In this document: positions 1 to 9,611 of the stretch, one piece after another
Layout of the letters: each line of letters begins with the position of its first letter
How positions within the stretch are numbered: position 1 is the stretch's first letter
Origin: an uncultured Pelagibacteraceae bacterium
GTDB taxonomy: Bacteria > Pseudomonadota > Alphaproteobacteria > Pelagibacterales > Pelagibacteraceae
Assembly (NCBI GenBank): GCA_902532195.1
Contig: CACAHE010000006.1
Location: 1 to 64,000 of the forward strand
DNA: 64,000 bases
Reading direction: 5' to 3'
Translations under genes and position numbers: made by a program
Notes under the pieces: model-generated
What the model was told of the DNA's origin: nothing
Databases searched by the model: none
Seen by the model: the letters and a program-made list of their open reading frames with translations, nothing else

Positions 1-354
1 ATGCTTTTTTATGATAAGGACGAAAAAATTCAAGTAAGATTAAAAGTGGAATGTACAGTTAATCATAAAAATGAAATAACAAAAGAATCTTGGAGTAAGA
101 CAGGTCATATAAGTAGAAAATGTTATTTAGTTGATAATGGTCCTGGAACCAAGTCTCCTACTCCAACATCTGGATTAAAACCTGAATTAGATAATTTTGA
201 ATTTACAATGAAACAAAGCGAGGAAGGTTATAAAAACTTTACTGTTATTCAATGTAAAATAAAAAGTATTGAGTGGCTTTACTTGGCAGCTAAAGGCCAT
301 AGAAGAGCTAGGTTTGAAATTGATACTAATAAAGAGCATTGGCTGGTTCCTTAA
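1..354 (+). CDS. Pyridoxamine 5'-phosphate oxidase-like (PPOX family) protein, probably truncated at the window edge
   Basis: C-terminal HRRARFEI...HWLVP resembles the PPOX/PdxH-like C-terminus; ORF begins at nt 1. Confidence 0.55.
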   Translation: MLFYDKDEKIQVRLKVECTVNHKNEITKESWSKTGHISRKCYLVDNGPGTKSPTPTSGLKPELDNFEFTMKQSEEGYKNFTVIQCKIKSIEWLYLAAKGHRRARFEIDTNKEHWLVP

Positions 355-356
355 GA

Positions 357-557
357 ATGATAAAATTTATTTTTTATCTATCCCTCATAATATTAGGTAT
401 GTTCGCAATGAGATTTGGGATAATTCAAATAAGACAATACAAACAAGGTAAAACTAAAATTAAAAAGAAATTTCTCGAACAAATTGCTTTTGGAATTTTT
501 TTTATAATAATTTTAGGATTAATTATTTATTCTATTAATGGCTTGCTTTTTAGTTAA
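357..557 (+). CDS. Small hypothetical membrane protein
   Basis: Hydrophobic ORF; ATG at 357 gives MIKFIFYLSLIILGMF. Confidence 0.5.
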   Translation: MIKFIFYLSLIILGMFAMRFGIIQIRQYKQGKTKIKKKFLEQIAFGIFFIIILGLIIYSINGLLFS

Positions 558-1066
558 AATATTGACTTTGAATATTTTTTCCAATTATTTTGATAATGAA
601 TTGCGTTCTCTTTAATTTGTTTTATCTCTTCTTCCGTAACTTTTCGGATAATTTTTCCAGGAGAGCCAACTACGAGTGAGCTATCTGGTATCTCTTTATT
701 TTCAGTTATAAGAGCTTTTGCACCTATAATGCAATTATTTCCAATTTTAACATTGTTTAAAATTACAGCCCCTATTCCAATTAAACTATTATCTCCAATA
801 GAACATCCGTGAAGCATAGCTAAGTGTCCAATAGTAACATTTTTTCCAACTTTTAATGGATAGCCTGGGTCTGTATGTAAAACACTTCCATCTTGGACAT
901 TAGAACCCTCGCCTATATGAATATTTTCAATATCTCCTCTTAGGGTTGCATTAAACCAAATACTTGAATTTTTTTCTAGAGTAACATCTCCAATAACAAC
1001 AGCATTCGGTGCTACCCAATTTTCACCTGAATTTTTTGGTTTTTTATTTTCCAAATCGTAAAACAT
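554..1066 (-). CDS. Gamma carbonic anhydrase family / hexapeptide-repeat protein
   Basis: Left-handed beta-helix hexapeptide repeats, IGHLAMLHGCSIGDNSLIGIGA motif. Confidence 0.88.
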   Translation of the reverse strand: MFYDLENKKPKNSGENWVAPNAVVIGDVTLEKNSSIWFNATLRGDIENIHIGEGSNVQDGSVLHTDPGYPLKVGKNVTIGHLAMLHGCSIGDNSLIGIGAVILNNVKIGNNCIIGAKALITENKEIPDSSLVVGSPGKIIRKVTEEEIKQIKENAIHYQNNWKKYSKSIF

Positions 1067-1085
1067 ATCCTATATAATACCTAAC

Positions 1086-1643
1086 ATGTCGCTTACAAAA
1101 ACACCAATATGTGATTTTGGCAAGAAAGCTGAAAATTTCCAATTAAATTCAACTAGTAATAAAATTGTTTCTCTTAAAGATGTTAAGGGTGAAAATGGTA
1201 CATTAATAATGTTCATATGTAATCATTGCCCATATGTTAAAGCGGTAATTACAGAGATTGTTCAAGATTGTAAAAAGCTAGAGTCAAATGGGGTTAAGGC
1301 TGTAGCTATTTGCTCCAATGATGTAAAAAATTATCCTGAAGACTCTTTTGAGAACATGGTTAAATTTTCAAAAAATCATAACTTTAATTTTCCTTATCTT
1401 TTTGACGAAACTCAAGAAATTGCCAATAACTATGGTGCTGTGTGTACTCCTGATTTTTTTGGCTACAATAAAAACCTAGAATTACAATACAGAGGAAGAA
1501 TAAGAGAATTAAAAGATTTAAAACCTGTTGGTAGTGGTGATAGTGATTTGTATAAAGCAATGAAACAAATTACCGAGACTGGCAATGGTCCCAGGGAACA
1601 AATTCCAAGTATGGGCTGTAATATCAAGTGGATAAATAGTTAA
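1086..1643 (+). CDS. Thioredoxin-like (AhpC/TSA-type) family protein
   Basis: FICNHCPYVKAV motif, DFFGYNKNLELQYRGRI. Confidence 0.85.
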   Translation: MSLTKTPICDFGKKAENFQLNSTSNKIVSLKDVKGENGTLIMFICNHCPYVKAVITEIVQDCKKLESNGVKAVAICSNDVKNYPEDSFENMVKFSKNHNFNFPYLFDETQEIANNYGAVCTPDFFGYNKNLELQYRGRIRELKDLKPVGSGDSDLYKAMKQITETGNGPREQIPSMGCNIKWINS

Positions 1644-2728
1644 TGTATTTAATAGTCACAAGATCTTTTCCTCCAGAAGTTGGTGGCATGCAAAATTTAA
1701 TGTGGGGTTTGGCAAATTCAATTTCAAAATATAACTTAACTAAAGTATTTGCAGATTATCAAGAAAATCATAAAGAATTTGATAAAAAAGTTTCTTTTTC
1801 AATTGAAAGAATAAGTGGAGCAAAATTGTTTAGAAAATATAGAAAAGCTTACCTAGTAAATGATTTTATAAAACAAAATAAAAATATTAATTGCGTAATT
1901 GCTGATCATTGGAAAAGTATTGAATTAATAAAAACTAATAAAAAAAAAATTTGTCTTATTCATTCAAAAGAAATAAATCATGATAAAGGAACTAGGTTAA
2001 ATAAGAGAGTACTAAATGTCCTTAATAATGTTGACTGCGTAGTTTCAAATTCAGAATACACAAAAAATTTAGCTATAGAAAAAGGTGTAAAATCCGAAAA
2101 CATAAAAGTAATTAATCCTGGCATTTATCCTACTAAAGAGATTGATAAAAAATTTTTAGATGAAGCAGAAAAGCTTTTAGGCAATAAAAATCCTAGATTA
2201 ATTACAGTTTCAAGATTTGATAAACGAAAAAATCACGAAAAAATTATAATGGCCCTTAGAAATTTAAAACAATTGTATCCAAATATTGTTTATTCCTGTG
2301 TAGGTCAGGGAGATGAAGAAGAAAATATTAAAAAATTAGTAAAAGAATTGTTTTTAGAAAACCAAGTTTTATTCTTTAAAAATATTTCTCAAGATTTAAA
2401 AAATGCTTTAGTAGCAAAATCAAATTTATTTGTAATGCCATCTGTAATTTATAAAAAATCTGTTGAAGGTTTTGGTATTGCTTATGTGGAAGCTGCTCAA
2501 CATGGGATTCCTTCTATTGGAGGAAAAGATGGTGGTGCATCAGATGCTATTGTGGATAAAGAAACGGGTATTATCTGCGATGGAAATAATCTTGAAGATG
2601 TTTATTCAAGCATAGACTCAATTTTAAAGGACAGTTCATACAAAAAGTTTGGGGTAAAAGCTAAAGAGTATGCAAAAAAATTTGAGTGGGATAATACAAT
2701 AAAAGAATATTTAAAAATTTTATCTTAA
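1643..2728 (+). CDS. Glycosyltransferase family 4 protein
   Basis: N-term PPEVGGMQN; C-term ES/EGFGIAYVEAAQHGIPSIGG. Confidence 0.88.
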   Translation: MYLIVTRSFPPEVGGMQNLMWGLANSISKYNLTKVFADYQENHKEFDKKVSFSIERISGAKLFRKYRKAYLVNDFIKQNKNINCVIADHWKSIELIKTNKKKICLIHSKEINHDKGTRLNKRVLNVLNNVDCVVSNSEYTKNLAIEKGVKSENIKVINPGIYPTKEIDKKFLDEAEKLLGNKNPRLITVSRFDKRKNHEKIIMALRNLKQLYPNIVYSCVGQGDEEENIKKLVKELFLENQVLFFKNISQDLKNALVAKSNLFVMPSVIYKKSVEGFGIAYVEAAQHGIPSIGGKDGGASDAIVDKETGIICDGNNLEDVYSSIDSILKDSSYKKFGVKAKEYAKKFEWDNTIKEYLKILS

Positions 2729-2739
2729 TTAAATTTTTT

Positions 2740-4233
2740 TCATTTTTTAAAACTTTTAAAAGCTTGCCAGCTTATTATTATTATTGTGAATGCTAGTATA
2801 ATTGCAGTTAATGGTCTATCCCATAAAAAGTTAAATGAACCATCGCTTATAAGTAATGATCTTCTTAAATTCTCCTCCATTAAACCTCCAAGCACAAATG
2901 CAAGTATAAGTGGGGGCATAGGAAAATTATAAAGTCTTAAAAAAGTTGCAACAACTGCAATTCCGATCATTAAAAAAATATCAAAATTATTAAATGACAT
3001 TAAATAAATTCCAGTAACTGAGAAAAATAAAATTAAAGGGATTAAAAAGTTTTTAGGTGTAGCAAGTACTCTTGCAATATAAGGAATAAGGGGAAGATTT
3101 AGAATTAATAATATGACCATTCCAATATACATTGACATGATAACTGACCAAAAAATTTCTGGATTAGTCATATAAAGTCTGGGTCCTGGTTGTATACCAA
3201 AACCTAAAAGTGCACCAAGCATAACAGCAGTTGTTCCACTTCCTGGTATTCCTAAGGTTAATAAAGGAACAAATGATCCAGAACAGGCTGCATTATTTGC
3301 TGTTTCTGGCGCTGCTAAACCATGAACACTTCCTTTACCAAACTTTTGTTTTTCCTCTTCATTTACATAATTTCTTTCCATTCCATATGCTAAAAATGAT
3401 GCAATGGTTGCTCCTGCACCTGGGAGAACACCTATTAAAAAACCTAAAACAGAAGATCTGGGAATAGCTTTTAGCATTTTGTTTCTCTCATCTTTATCTA
3501 AACTAATAGAGCCTAATTCAGAAAGAGAAATTTGTTCAGTTGCGCGGCTTGGATCTTTTCCTTTAAGAATAATTGTTAACGCCTCACTCATTGCAAAAGT
3601 TGCCATTACAATTAATACAAAGCTAATTCCGTCAGTTAAATTCATATTATTAAAAGTAAATCTTGTTATATCTGATAAAGAATCTTGTCCTACTGTTGCT
3701 AACATTAAACCAAGGATTACCATCATCATTGCTTTTAAGAATTGTCCTTTAGAAGAAAAAGCTGATACAGCAGTTAACCCTAACACCATTAAAGCAAAAT
3801 AATCTGGAGATCTAAAAGCCAAACTAATTTTTGATAAACTTGGTGCAGCAATTAATAAAAATATTGCAGAAATTGTTCCACCAGCAAAAGAACTATAAGC
3901 GGCGATTGCTAATGCCTTACCTGCTTTACCTTGTTGTGCCATTGGATAGCCATCAAAAGCTGTTGCTACAGTTCCAGGAACTCCTGGTGCATTAATTAAA
4001 ATAGATGAAGTTGAACCACCAAATACTGCGCCATAATAAACTCCTGCCATTAAAATTAAACCAGTTGATGGTTCAAAACCATAAGTTATTGGGATCATTA
4101 ATGCTATTGCAGTCATTGGTCCAAGACCAGGGAGCATTCCAATAATGGTTCCAAAAAAACATCCCATCATCACCATTAAAATATTTTTTAAACTTAAAGC
4201 AGTTTGCAAACCTATTAATATTCCTTCAATCAT
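2740..4233 (-). CDS. tctA: Tripartite tricarboxylate transporter permease, TctA family
   Basis: GxxxGxxPGLGPMTAIALMIP, SSILINAPGVPGTVATAFDGYPMAQQGKAGKAL. Confidence 0.95.
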   Translation of the reverse strand: MIEGILIGLQTALSLKNILMVMMGCFFGTIIGMLPGLGPMTAIALMIPITYGFEPSTGLILMAGVYYGAVFGGSTSSILINAPGVPGTVATAFDGYPMAQQGKAGKALAIAAYSSFAGGTISAIFLLIAAPSLSKISLAFRSPDYFALMVLGLTAVSAFSSKGQFLKAMMMVILGLMLATVGQDSLSDITRFTFNNMNLTDGISFVLIVMATFAMSEALTIILKGKDPSRATEQISLSELGSISLDKDERNKMLKAIPRSSVLGFLIGVLPGAGATIASFLAYGMERNYVNEEEKQKFGKGSVHGLAAPETANNAACSGSFVPLLTLGIPGSGTTAVMLGALLGFGIQPGPRLYMTNPEIFWSVIMSMYIGMVILLILNLPLIPYIARVLATPKNFLIPLILFFSVTGIYLMSFNNFDIFLMIGIAVVATFLRLYNFPMPPLILAFVLGGLMEENLRRSLLISDGSFNFLWDRPLTAIILAFTIIIISWQAFKSFKK

Positions 4234-4700
4234 CCTATTATTCCTAACATTTTAAGAAGCGGATCCCTTAGATAAACATCCAAAATGCCGTGTAATAAAT
4301 ACATAAAGATAGCTACAAGTGGGAAAGATAAAATAAACATCCAAATCCATCTCCTTTCACCTAAAAAATAATATGAAAAAAATAAAAATAATGAAGTTGA
4401 TAAAAAGAAGCCTGCTTTTAATATTACAAATCCATATACAATAGTAATTATTACTAAATATAAGGAACTTTTATAATCTAAAACTTTGTGATTAACTATA
4501 GATGGATTTTTTTCTGGTAAAACTACATACAAAACTGACAAAAACATCCCAAGGTAAGCCAGAAAAGTTGGAAATGTTTTTGCATTAAATGGTGCATGCT
4601 CATCAAATGAAAATACTTGGATTTGATATGTTTGATAAAGATAAAATACTGATAAAATAAAAAAAAGCAGTGAGATAATTTTATCTGTACTAATTCTCAC
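4230..4700 (-). CDS. tctB: Tripartite tricarboxylate transporter TctB family protein (GTG start)
   Basis: Four-TM small subunit between tctC and tctA; ATGA-type overlap with tctA. Confidence 0.85.
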   Translation of the reverse strand: MRISTDKIISLLFFILSVFYLYQTYQIQVFSFDEHAPFNAKTFPTFLAYLGMFLSVLYVVLPEKNPSIVNHKVLDYKSSLYLVIITIVYGFVILKAGFFLSTSLFLFFSYYFLGERRWIWMFILSFPLVAIFMYLLHGILDVYLRDPLLKMLGIIG

Positions 4701-4709
4701 TGCTTTTTT
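4661..4709 (-). terminator. Hairpin overlapping the tctB start codon, with U8 tract on the minus transcript
   Basis: 15-bp perfect inverted repeat aaaaaagcagtgaga (4661-4675) / tctcactgctttttt (4695-4709). Confidence 0.6.
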
Positions 4710-4733
4710 CCCAAATTAATAATCCTAAAAGGA

Positions 4734-5708
4734 TTATATAACTCCTAATTTTTTCATAAGAGCTGTCATTTCTACAGTTTGTGTTTCTAAAAATTTAACA
4801 AACTTATCACCTGGATTATAAATATTTACCCAAGCGTTTCTTTTTCTAACAGCTTCCCATTCAGGTGTTTTTTGTACATCGCCAAGCATTTTTGCAATTT
4901 TATTTTTCATAGAATTGCTCATACCTGGAGGTCCAAAAAATCCTCTCCAGTTAACGAATTGAACATCGTAACCTTGTTCTTTTAATGTTGGAACTTCTGG
5001 AGCATCAGCTACTCTTTTAGGAGCGGTAATACCAATAATTCTTACTTGGTCTCTTGCACCCATAACTTCTCCCAATCCTGTTGAAAGAATTTGAGTTTCA
5101 CCTGATAACAATCCAGCTAGTGCTTTACCACCCGCATCATAAGGAACATATATAACTTTATTTGGGTCAGCTCCCGCTACTTGGAAAGCTAAAGCTCCAA
5201 TTAAATGGTCCATACTTCCTCTAACAGATCCGCCAGCCATTTTTACTGAACTTGGATCTTTTTTGTATGCATCTACAACATCTTTAAAGTTTTTAAATGG
5301 TGAGTTTTTAGCTACTGCTATTGCACCATAATCTCCAATAACTCCTGCGATTGGTACAACATCTTTATAAGAAAGAACACCATCACCTTTAACGTAACCT
5401 TTGTGTCTAGTTATTGATCTTAAAACCAATGGAGTTGATTGAACTAAAATCGTATCAGCTGGTTTATTGTTGATCATAAAAGCTAAAGCTTTTCCTCCTC
5501 CACCACCTGACATATTTTCAAAAGATGCACTTTTAAGCATTCCTGCTTTTGTTAAAGCTTCTCCAGTTCCTCTAGCGGTACCATCCCATCCACCACCAGC
5601 ACCACCACCAATTACAAAGTGTAATTTATCTATTGCAAATGAATTGGTTGCTGAAAGCAAAAGAATTGCTGAGAATAAAACTGAAAAAAAAGTTTTTAAT
5701 AGTTTCAT
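4734..5708 (-). CDS. tctC: Tripartite tricarboxylate transporter substrate-binding protein
   Basis: Signal peptide, GGGAGGGWDGTARG, VPYDAGGKALAGLLSGE. Confidence 0.93.
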   Translation of the reverse strand: MKLLKTFFSVLFSAILLLSATNSFAIDKLHFVIGGGAGGGWDGTARGTGEALTKAGMLKSASFENMSGGGGGKALAFMINNKPADTILVQSTPLVLRSITRHKGYVKGDGVLSYKDVVPIAGVIGDYGAIAVAKNSPFKNFKDVVDAYKKDPSSVKMAGGSVRGSMDHLIGALAFQVAGADPNKVIYVPYDAGGKALAGLLSGETQILSTGLGEVMGARDQVRIIGITAPKRVADAPEVPTLKEQGYDVQFVNWRGFFGPPGMSNSMKNKIAKMLGDVQKTPEWEAVRKRNAWVNIYNPGDKFVKFLETQTVEMTALMKKLGVI

Positions 5709-5781
5709 TATTTCCTCTCTTTATTATTATTAATAGTTAATCATAAAATGCAAATTAGAACAACAACCATTAACTGAATAC

Positions 5782-6861
5782 ATGTCAAACGCGATTCCAT
5801 TGAATATAGAAAATTTAAAAGCACTATTTTCAAAAAACTTTCTTTTTGTCATATTAATTTCAATTCCAAGTGCAATTATTGCTGATTATTTAAATGTGCC
5901 TCTTGCATGGATGCTGGGACCCATGATCGTAATTTCAATAGCTGCACTAATGGGATTAAAAGTAGTAATGCCAAAACTAATGTTAAGTGGAATTTTAATA
6001 ATTCTAGGACTTTATATTGGTAATTACATAGATCAAAATTTAATTAACCAAATGATTAATTGGATTTGGACAAGTATAATTATGTTTTTTTATATTCTTG
6101 TCAGTATACTTGTTGTTTCAAAATATCTTCAGAAATTTTCAAATTACAAAGAAAATACATCTATTTTTTCAGCTGCACCTGGAGCACTTGGTCCACTATT
6201 AATATTGGCTGAATATGAAAAATCAGATCTATCTCATGTAGCAACGGCACACTTGATAAGATTAATAATTATAATTACTTTATTTCCTTTTATAATTGTT
6301 AGTTTTGCATCAACAGAACCTTTGGAAATAGAAAAATTTAATTACATAGATCAAAATCATTTTAATCTTATAATTTTATTAATTGGATCAATTATTTTAA
6401 TTTTATTATTTGAAAAAATTAAAATACCTGCCGCACTACTATCAGGAACACTTGTTGCAAGTGGTATTTTACAAATTACAGAAGTTGCAACTTATAAATT
6501 GCCAGATGAGTCAATTAATTTCTGTTTATTAATACTTGGTGCCTCTGTTGGTTGCAGATTTGCTGACAAAACTATAAAAGAAATTGCAAAAAATAGTTTT
6601 CATGGTTTGATTGCAACTTTTTTACTAGTGGTTTTAGGAATACTATCTGCATACATTGCTACATTTTTTGTTAATAATGATTTTTTAACTTTAGTGTTAT
6701 CATTTTGTCCAGGTGGTATTTATGAAGTTGCGGTAATAGCAATAGCATTTGATTTAGATCCTAACTTTGTTGCATTTCATCATATTATAAGATTGCTAAT
6801 AATATTGTTTCTTGTTCCTATAATTTTAAAATTTATTAATAAAACTAATTTAAAAAATTAG
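5782..6861 (+). CDS. AbrB family (duplicated AbrB transmembrane domain) putative membrane regulator/transporter
   Basis: NVPLAWMLGPMI...SFCPGGIYEVAVIAIAFDLDPNFVAFHHIIRLL. Confidence 0.85.
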   Translation: MSNAIPLNIENLKALFSKNFLFVILISIPSAIIADYLNVPLAWMLGPMIVISIAALMGLKVVMPKLMLSGILIILGLYIGNYIDQNLINQMINWIWTSIIMFFYILVSILVVSKYLQKFSNYKENTSIFSAAPGALGPLLILAEYEKSDLSHVATAHLIRLIIIITLFPFIIVSFASTEPLEIEKFNYIDQNHFNLIILLIGSIILILLFEKIKIPAALLSGTLVASGILQITEVATYKLPDESINFCLLILGASVGCRFADKTIKEIAKNSFHGLIATFLLVVLGILSAYIATFFVNNDFLTLVLSFCPGGIYEVAVIAIAFDLDPNFVAFHHIIRLLIILFLVPIILKFINKTNLKN

Positions 6862-7786
6862 TTATTTTTTCTAGAACTTTTGATGCACTCAATTTTGATA
6901 AATCAGAAACTTGAATAACTTTAAAATTGTGTCTTTCTATACTTACTTTGAATGCAGTAGTATGTGATCCAAACAATGTAATACCTTTAACATTTAAATG
7001 AGCTGCCATATGTGCGGGTCCAGTATCATTCGCAACAACAAATGAACTTTCTTTTATTAAAGAAGCTAGTTGTGAAATATTTAAAGGTTTTTCATTATCT
7101 AATATAATTGTAGCATCAATTTTATTTGCATCTTCGATTTCATTTGGTCCTGGAGCAACAACAATTTTAAATTGTTCATTATACTTTTTTTTTATTAACG
7201 CAATGAGTTCATTATAATATGGCCATTTTTTTAAAGTTAAGTGTGGTGAGCAAAAAGGGAATAATATTATATATTTATCTAAATTAAATTTAGATTTTAT
7301 ATTTTTTATATCAATGCAGCTCCATGAGAAATCTGGAAACATAGTATTTTTTGTTTTAAGTCCAGAAGTTCTTAATTGATGATCAAATCTATCTAGAACT
7401 GGTTTTTTATCAAATTCTTCTTTTGTCTTATCTTGTGGTAACGTCGTTTCAGATGATGACCAAATGTTTAAATTAGAATTAGGAAATAATATTCTTTTAT
7501 AAAAAGATGTTCTTGAAGAATTTTGGAGATCATAAACTTTAATAAAATTTAATTTTTTTATTTTTCTCATAAGAGAGTAAAGATAGAATAAATTAAATCT
7601 TGAAAGCCTTTTATCTAATATAACATCAGTCAAATTTGGATTTTTCTTAAATAATTCATAATAAGGTTGAGTTGTTAATAAATATATACCTTGATCTTTA
7701 TGATTTTCAAAAATATCTTGAATTGCACCACTTGCTTGGGCTATATCTCCTAAGGAGCCATGTTTGATGATTAAAATATTAGACAT
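6845..7786 (-). CDS. Glycosyltransferase family 9 (heptosyltransferase-like)
   Basis: MSNILIIKHGSLGDIAQASGA start, FVVANDTGPAHMAAHLNV motif. Confidence 0.88.
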   Translation of the reverse strand: MSNILIIKHGSLGDIAQASGAIQDIFENHKDQGIYLLTTQPYYELFKKNPNLTDVILDKRLSRFNLFYLYSLMRKIKKLNFIKVYDLQNSSRTSFYKRILFPNSNLNIWSSSETTLPQDKTKEEFDKKPVLDRFDHQLRTSGLKTKNTMFPDFSWSCIDIKNIKSKFNLDKYIILFPFCSPHLTLKKWPYYNELIALIKKKYNEQFKIVVAPGPNEIEDANKIDATIILDNEKPLNISQLASLIKESSFVVANDTGPAHMAAHLNVKGITLFGSHTTAFKVSIERHNFKVIQVSDLSKLSASKVLEKITNFLN

Positions 7787-7818
7787 ATTTTTAACAACAT
7801 AACACACTATATAAAATT

Positions 7819-8208
7819 ATGAATAAAATTTTAGTTGAAGTATCTGTTGGTGAGCTTTTAGATAAAATTAGTATTTTAGAAATAAAAAAAGAAAAAATTA
7901 AAGATCTAGAAAAGCTTAAATTCATAAATGATGAATATAATGTTTTAAAAACAGAGCTTAAAAATAATATTAAGTTTGATGAAAAATTAAAAAAATTATT
8001 TACCTCATTAAAAGAAATTAATTCTAAATTATGGTTTATTGAGGACGACAAAAGAATGTGTGAAAAAAACTCTGATTTTGGTGACAAATTTATTAAAATT
8101 TCAAGAGAAGTACATTTTTTAAATGACGAAAGATCAAAAATTAAACTTGAGATAAATAATATGACAGGATCTAAAATTAAAGAAATAAAAGAATATACAA
8201 GCTATTGA
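7819..8208 (+). CDS. DUF6165-like protein
   Basis: VEVSVGELLDKISILEIKKEKI. Confidence 0.7.
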   Translation: MNKILVEVSVGELLDKISILEIKKEKIKDLEKLKFINDEYNVLKTELKNNIKFDEKLKKLFTSLKEINSKLWFIEDDKRMCEKNSDFGDKFIKISREVHFLNDERSKIKLEINNMTGSKIKEIKEYTSY

Positions 8209-8876
8209 AAACTATATTTTTTTTCAAGATATTTTATAAAGCTGTGAATCACAAAAGTCATAAATAAGTAAATACTTCCAGCTACAATAAACACTTCTAT
8301 TGGTTTAAATGTTGTTGATATAATGTATTTAGCTACTCCAGTTAAATCCATTAGTGTAACAGTACTAGCTAAAGATGTTCCTTTAAGCATTAAAATAATT
8401 TCATTACCATAAGCTGGTAATGATTGTCTAATTGCAATTGGAATTTGAATTTTATAAAAAATTATCTTACTTGATATGCCTAAACTTTTTCCAGCTTCAA
8501 TAAAACCTGGTTTAATTGTTTGAAAGGCTGATCTAAGTATTTCAGAAGTATAAGCACCTGTATTTAATGAAAATGCTATAATTGCACACCAGTAAGGTTC
8601 CTTTAAAACTACCCAGAGAACTGTTGATCTTAGATATTCAATTTGTCCAAGACCGAAATAAATAATAAATATTTGTACTAATAAAGGTGTACCTCTAAAC
8701 AAATATGAATAACCATAAGCAAATTTATTTACAAAAATATTCTTATTTAATCTAAGTATTGCAAATATTAGGCCAATAAATAAACCAAAAAACAATGATA
8801 AAGATAATAGTTTCAGTGTTATTACTGTTGCGCTTAAAAGTTTGGGAATACTTGATGACATTAATTCTAGATCCAT
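8202..8876 (-). CDS. Amino-acid ABC transporter permease (HisM/HisQ family)
   Basis: FRGTPLLVQIFIIYFGL, EAGKSLGIS. Confidence 0.92.
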   Translation of the reverse strand: MDLELMSSSIPKLLSATVITLKLLSLSLFFGLFIGLIFAILRLNKNIFVNKFAYGYSYLFRGTPLLVQIFIIYFGLGQIEYLRSTVLWVVLKEPYWCAIIAFSLNTGAYTSEILRSAFQTIKPGFIEAGKSLGISSKIIFYKIQIPIAIRQSLPAYGNEIILMLKGTSLASTVTLMDLTGVAKYIISTTFKPIEVFIVAGSIYLFMTFVIHSFIKYLEKKYSFQ

Positions 8877-9568
8877 CAGTACCCCCTGCTATATTTAAGT
8901 TCTAATCTATTAATTAACTTCATGCTTAAAAATGTTAGCAATAGATAAAGAACTGCAGCAAATGAATAAAAAAATAAAGGATCCCTTGTAGATCCAGCTG
9001 CTATGTATGATTGTCTCATAATTTCTACTAAACCAGTAACAGAAATCAAAGATGTGTCTTTTAAAGTAATTTGCCAAACGTTACTTAAATTTGGAATTGC
9101 TAACCTTAGCATTTGAGGCATAATTACTTTTAAAAATTGAATATTTTTTTTTATACCTAAAACTTTTGAAGCTTCGTACTGACCTCTATCAATTGATTGT
9201 AAGGCTCCTCTAAAAACTTCAGTAGAGTAAGCTCCTGATATGATACCTATAGCAAATGAGCCAGTTAAAAATGCATTGATTTCAATATACTCATTGTATC
9301 CAAAAATTGATGCAACAAACATAATTGCACCACTTCCACCAAAGAAAAAAAGATAAATTACCAATAATTCTGGAACTCCTCTAATAACTGTTGTGTAAAA
9401 ATTCCCTATTAAATTTAAAAATTTATTTTTTGATAATTTTAAGGGGGTAAAAATTAATGCAAACAAAAAACCAATTAACATTGCAGTTACTGAAACTGCT
9501 ATTGTCATTAGGGTAGCAATAAATAATTCGTCTCCCCAACCTGTTTTTCCAAATGCTAGAAGATCCAT
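8876..9568 (-). CDS. Amino-acid ABC transporter permease (HisM/HisQ family)
   Basis: IRGVPELLVIYLFFF, YEASKVLGI. Confidence 0.92.
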   Translation of the reverse strand: MDLLAFGKTGWGDELFIATLMTIAVSVTAMLIGFLFALIFTPLKLSKNKFLNLIGNFYTTVIRGVPELLVIYLFFFGGSGAIMFVASIFGYNEYIEINAFLTGSFAIGIISGAYSTEVFRGALQSIDRGQYEASKVLGIKKNIQFLKVIMPQMLRLAIPNLSNVWQITLKDTSLISVTGLVEIMRQSYIAAGSTRDPLFFYSFAAVLYLLLTFLSMKLINRLELKYSRGY

Positions 9569-9570
9569 AT

Positions 9571-9604
9571 AGAATGGCGACTATATATTATAGTCGCCCA
9601 TTCT
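9571..9604 (-). terminator. Intercistronic hairpin between substrate-binding-protein and permease genes
   Basis: agaatggcgactata (9571-9585) / tatagtcgcccattct (9589-9604), one bulged C. Confidence 0.6.
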
Positions 9605-9611
9605 TAAATAA

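Noticed and set aside
3231-3802. Plus-strand ORFs 3231-3467 and 3404-3802
   Set aside because: Antisense shadows of the well-supported tctA gene; no family motifs.
7791-8087. Minus-strand ORF 7791-8087
   Set aside because: Antisense to the DUF6165-like ORF, composition typical of a shadow ORF.
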